From positions 50,698,000-50,761,999 of the forward strand of contig OW121743.1 of NCBI GenBank assembly GCA_933228675.1: a DNA stretch of 64,000 nt, written 5' to 3'. Positions 60,246 to 64,000 of the stretch are shown here, piece after piece. Numbering within the stretch: the first letter of the stretch is position 1; the number at the start of each line of letters is the position of its first letter. Below the pieces are notes generated by a model. That model searched no databases and was not told where the DNA came from. It was given only the letters and a program-made list of their open reading frames with translations. A program made the translations under genes and the position numbers. The DNA is from Stomorhina lunata. Taxonomy: Eukaryota > Arthropoda > Insecta > Diptera > Rhiniidae.

Positions 60246-60440
60246 TGGAGAAATCAAGATCTTATTGAACTTTTTAACAAAGATCCTAATATTTCAAATT
60301 TATTATCATTTTACTGCATAATTAACCGCGATAACCACGAAGTACTTGGAATCTGTAGAAGCTTACAGTTTAAAACCATTCCAGTCGCAGTGCAAGATTT
60401 GCCTTTTAATATTCCTTCCCGATATTATAGCATTTTCTAA
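60246..60440 (+). pseudogene. Unidentified coding remnant
   Basis: Following a TGA, a 64-codon frame reads WRNQDLIELFNKDPNISN, then LLSFYCIINRDNHEVLGICR, then SLQFKTIPVAVQDLPFNIP and SRYYSIF, with the stop at 60438-60440. Its amino-acid mix (C, W, V, G, P, D) is unlike the F/K/N/I noise elsewhere in this AT-rich window, which suggests a former protein. I do not recognise the family; a transposon protein is the likeliest origin. There is no start codon. Confidence 0.35.
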
Positions 60441-61671
60441 ACATTAATTAGTTTTGAATTTACATTTGATTCAGACCAATCATTTAATTCCTTTTCTTGA
60501 TAATAATCTGTAATTATTATAAACTTTTCTTCAAAAGACAGTTTTTTTAATCGGTCACAATGTTCTTATCCAACTCTTTACTACTGTGACTCTTAAAAAA
60601 ATTGGCATTGTAAAATAGCTCTAAATGACCTCATGCGTGCCCTTCCCTGCAATATAATTTAATTTTTTAAGGGATAAACCCTCAATCACTCGAAGATTTT
60701 ATCCCAATAAACCAACCCAAAAACAAAATTCTATAAAAATTTAACTTCAAATAATTCAAATTTGAAAGGTTTACATATTAAGCACTTTTTTTGTCAAATC
60801 TTCCAAAATTTTAATTTTGTCTTTCACTTCCTCACCACAAATAATAAAAACAATACCAATAATTTTTGTTGCTATTATTTTACAAAACAAAAACATTTAT
60901 TTAATTGTAATAAAATACTCTTTATTTTTGTCTTTGTCTACCACTGTCTCCCCATAAATATACTCTTTAATTCTCATCACTCACCAAAAATAATAAAAAC
61001 AAAAGAAAACATGTTTGCATACAATTTCTTTTGTTTGATTCTTAAGTGAATTTCATATGCATGTGAGTTTTCTTTATTGTGTTAGTAAGATTTTTAAATA
61101 CCAAACCGATTTTTTAAAACTGAACCGATTTTAATAAAATATAGATTCGTCTGATCTACGGAAAAATACCTTTCAAATGGTATAAAATTTTCCAGAAATG
61201 AGTGTATAATTAAAGCGTAAAAGGGGATAATAAATGGGTGCTTGCGTATTAATATTATAGATTATCATCAAAAAATATCAACGGATGACCCAGAGAACTA
61301 CCGTATCTCACAGGTCCCCAATAAATAAGAGCCTAAGATTATATAGGCCGTACGTATAGGCCAGAGTGTTATTTTTTTAAAAAAGAGTAGCAATGCGTGA
61401 GATAACAGCAAAAGCAAATGTTAAGTCACAATCGATGCAAGGTTAATTTTAAATCACACATCGAATCATGTTAATAAGATAGAAAGAAAAGAATTAAAGG
61501 GAATATGGCAATCTTCAATATCAATAAAAGCATCAGAATATGTTGTCGAGGAATTAAGAATTTAGGAAGAGGAAAGAAAAATACTTCTCTTGAGGTTGCA
61601 CGACTGTTCTGGAGGGGTAAAGAATGAGGTTGTTTAGTCGGCGGAAACATTCCATTAAAACCTTAGAACTA
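60441..61671. other. AT-rich DNA, nothing firm
   Basis: 61260-61370 (GACCCAGAGAACTACCG..., CAGGTCCCCAATAAATAAG, TAGGCCGTACGTATAGGCC) is of mixed composition and may be an LTR or element scrap. No repeats support it. Confidence 0.35.
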
Positions 61672-63366
61672 AACAAGAAAAAACGATATATTCGGCTGTG
61701 CCGAAACTTATATAACCACCATCAAATTGTGTTAAATTTAGAAACATATCTCATATATCTACGAGTGTGCAGCTAATTCAAAAAGTGGACCAAATTAGAA
61801 AAAAGTTATCACGCTACTTGGTATTGTTGGTAAAATATTTGGTCTAAATTTGGTTGCAGTAGCTTTATAGTTTAACATTTAGAAGTATGTAAGTGATTTT
61901 CCTAGTATTTACTTTGAACAACATCAATAAGTTGTTAAATACTTTAAGTTTAGCTTAATATTTAGTTATGGTAAACATGTTGATAGTAACACGACAGGTT
62001 TAATATGATGTTAAGATTTCCTAATGCATCTACCGTATATAAAGTCTGGACATTGATGCAATCGTAATATGGCGTTTGTACCTCGTAATCTTTTTGATTG
62101 TTGATATAATAAGTAAGAGTGTTATATTCGGCTGTGCCGAATCTTGTATACCCACCATAAAGTTGTACGAGAGTGCAGCTAATTCAAAATGTTGACCAAA
62201 TCTGGTATTGTTGGTAATATATTTCGACTAAATTCGGTTGAAGTGGTATAGTTACTATAGTTCAACATTTAAAAGTATTTTAGTGGTTTACAAAGTATTT
62301 ACCTTGGACAAAATGGGGGATGTAATATATATAAGAATAATAGCCAAATGTTAACCGATTGTAACAAAATTTCATACAATGGCTGGTATTTATAAAAAGC
62401 TTATTTTTGCAAAATTAAGTAATAGTAATTAGCAATAGCTGTTATAGTTTCTAATTTAATAGCTTTTAACTGGTTCTTGCTAACTACTTTTTGGTTTCCG
62501 GAGTGTTTTTTATATGAAAGCTATAGTCTAAATGGACCGATTCCTATAATATTTGATTTACTGATCAATTGTTGCATACGACTTCCGTATTCTAAATTTA
62601 GTCGTCATATCTATTATAATTGTGTTATCCATGTGTTATATGGGAGCTCTAACTAAATATGAACCGATTTCGCCCATTTTCAGTACACAATTTTTGTTAC
62701 ACATCAAAAATACTTTTTTAAAATTTTGTCTCCTTAGCTTTTGTAGTTAAGGAGCCATCGCGCTTGTATCTGACGGATAGACGGACATAAACCACCTTTT
62801 CTTTTTTTATTTTTGTGTTTCAGTAAGTTTTTAATTGGGAGCTATGGTCAAACGGTGACCGATTGTGACAAAATTTTGTATACTAGTTGGCATTGGCATA
62901 AGACCCCCTCGTGCAAAATTTAGTGGTTATATCTATTATAGTTTTAGATTTATTGACATTTAAGTGTATTTTAGGTGAAATTTTGGCTGTTTTCGTAAGT
63001 TTTTTGGGAGCTATGACTAAATGTGAACCGATTTTGATGAAATCTTATATGCTGCCTAGGGCTAACGCAAAAGTTCTATACACCAAATTTTATCATCATA
63101 GCTATTATAGTTTGTTATTTATTAGCAAATAAGCGATTAGCGTAGGCGAAGTTATACGGGAGCTATGGTCAAATGTTAACCGATTTTGCCCAATTCCAAT
63201 ACCAAAATTTTCCCGTAGATTAAGAATGTTTTTACTAAGTTTCAGTGAGCTAGTTCCTTTCGTTTAGGCATTATCGTGAATATACTTCAATTTTGGTTTT
63301 TGAGCTAATATTAAAGAAATTACAAACGGAATGTCAATCTCAATATACCCCCCATTCTTTTTGATG
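61672..63366 (+). repeat. Family B element with a second B start nested in it
   Basis: The first copy starts AACAAGAAAAAACGATATATTCGGC at 61672 with a good ATTCGGC-TGT-GCCGAA hairpin. At 62108, inside TTTTTGATTGTTGATAT, a second B start appears (AATAAGTAAGAGTGTTATATTCGGC) and runs to about 62310 before B sequence continues from GGGGGATGTAATATATATAAG. The end is CCCCCCATTCTTTTTGATGA, lacking GGTGGGTATAA. The GACA tract is deleted. Confidence 0.82.
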
Positions 63367-63468
63367 ACAAAAAAAATATTACAATTTTATTCTAAATTTA
63401 CTCAGTCTTATTATGTTTGTTCCCGTACTCTAATGAAACTAATCAAAACAGTCCGAAGTTGTCAGAGA

Positions 63469-63492
63469 TCTTATATTCTTAAACGAGCAATA

Positions 63493-63569
<77 letters not shown>

Positions 63570-64000
63570 GCTATCTCGAAAACGGCTCTAACGATAAAAT
63601 TTGGACAGTGGGTATCTCTTTTGATGTATAGGTCGAAGAAGAAGGGACTTTTGGAACTTTTACCTCTAAGAGGGTAAAAACGGGTAAAAAGGGGAAAAAT
63701 CGAAAACGCTATGTCTCCTAAAGTAATAGGTATAGAAACAAAATTAAAATTACGTTTTAAACAGCTTTGAAAATAAGCGGACAGGTGTTTGGTACTTTTT
63801 TGAAACTATGTCCGATAGGGTTTAAAAAAGGGTGAAAATAGTTTTTTTGGCACCTTTTTAACCCACTCTTATATTTTAAACTAAAGAATGTAGAAAGAAA
63901 CTTGGTACTGCAATCAATAGATGTAAAAAAAACATGAAACAAGTATTTGGTACTTTTTTGATTTTGGAGCCATAATGGGTAAAAAAGGGATAAAATGATA
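63469..64000 (+). mobile_element. Helitron, second copy, runs off the window
   Basis: It starts A|TCTTATATTCTTAAACGAGC and matches 39489 onward closely, except that the TA run (63497-63564) is about 68 bp instead of about 20 bp. It shares ATGGCTATCTCGAAAACGGC and GAGGGTAAAAACGGGTAAAAAG. The 3' end lies outside. Confidence 0.85.
63497..63564. repeat. (TA)n run inside the Helitron
   Basis: About 34 TA units, much longer than in the copy at 39518. Confidence 0.95.

Overview
This window looks like eukaryotic nuclear DNA from a higher fly, with a calyptrate fly (house-fly or blow-fly kind) as my best guess. The DNA is very AT-rich, introns are fly-sized (57-76 bp), translation-start and splice contexts are fly-like, and the content is dipteran transposons: Tc1/mariner-like, Helitron, RNase H-bearing non-LTR, foldback and MITE. 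No bacterial operon, CRISPR array, rRNA or intact tRNA gene is visible. Most of the 64 kb is repeats inserted into repeats. Only three places look like possible host gene material: a three-exon reading frame at 2574-3258, an isolated promoter plus first exon at 47052-47135, and a more complex, possibly minus-strand transcribed segment at 57.8-58.6 kb.

Layout. 1-4 kb: AT-rich intergenic DNA around the three-exon gene. 4-11 kb: copies of two modular repeat families, here called A (about 0.8 kb) and B (about 1.8 kb), and a broken non-LTR retrotransposon split by a B copy. 11.2-12.9 kb: a 436-bp Harbinger-like MITE (family C) carrying a 1256-bp mariner-like element; a second C copy at 16 kb supplies the empty site. 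14.5-28 kb: many A and B copies in both orientations, two long GACA/TCTG microsatellites, the first of four arrays of a 31-bp palindromic satellite, and another mariner-like remnant. 28.05-30.15 kb: a large inverted repeat (foldback). 31.0-35.1 kb: the second 31-bp array and an almost perfect 11-bp satellite of about 148 copies. 36-42 kb: B copies, one split by a Helitron, and a TIR-bearing MITE. 42-45.7 kb: a third related family (F) containing tRNA-like segments. 47.0-47.1 kb: candidate promoter and first exon. 47.6-51.1 and 52.8-55.1 kb: the third and fourth 31-bp arrays. 55.6-57.8 kb: B, then A carrying a deleted mariner-like copy. 57.8-61.6 kb: low-copy DNA with small remnants. 61.7-64 kb: B, then a second Helitron copy running off the end.

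The main new-looking observation is that families A, B and F, though different in most of their sequence, share one architecture. Each has an AACAAGTAAGA start, a GC-rich hairpin whose two arms changed together, a subterminal inverted repeat (TATACCC..CACC/GGTG..GGGTATAA), internal modules built round a GGAGCTATGGTCAAATGTGNACCGATT-like phrase, a GACA/GGAC tract followed by ATCGCTNAATCG, and a GGGTATAA end. This recalls Helentron/DINE-type rolling-circle elements of flies, but I cannot confirm the class. Their tetranucleotide core appears to have seeded the long microsatellites. The other striking structure is the 31-bp satellite: in the fourth array each unit is a perfect 27-nt palindrome plus AAAA.
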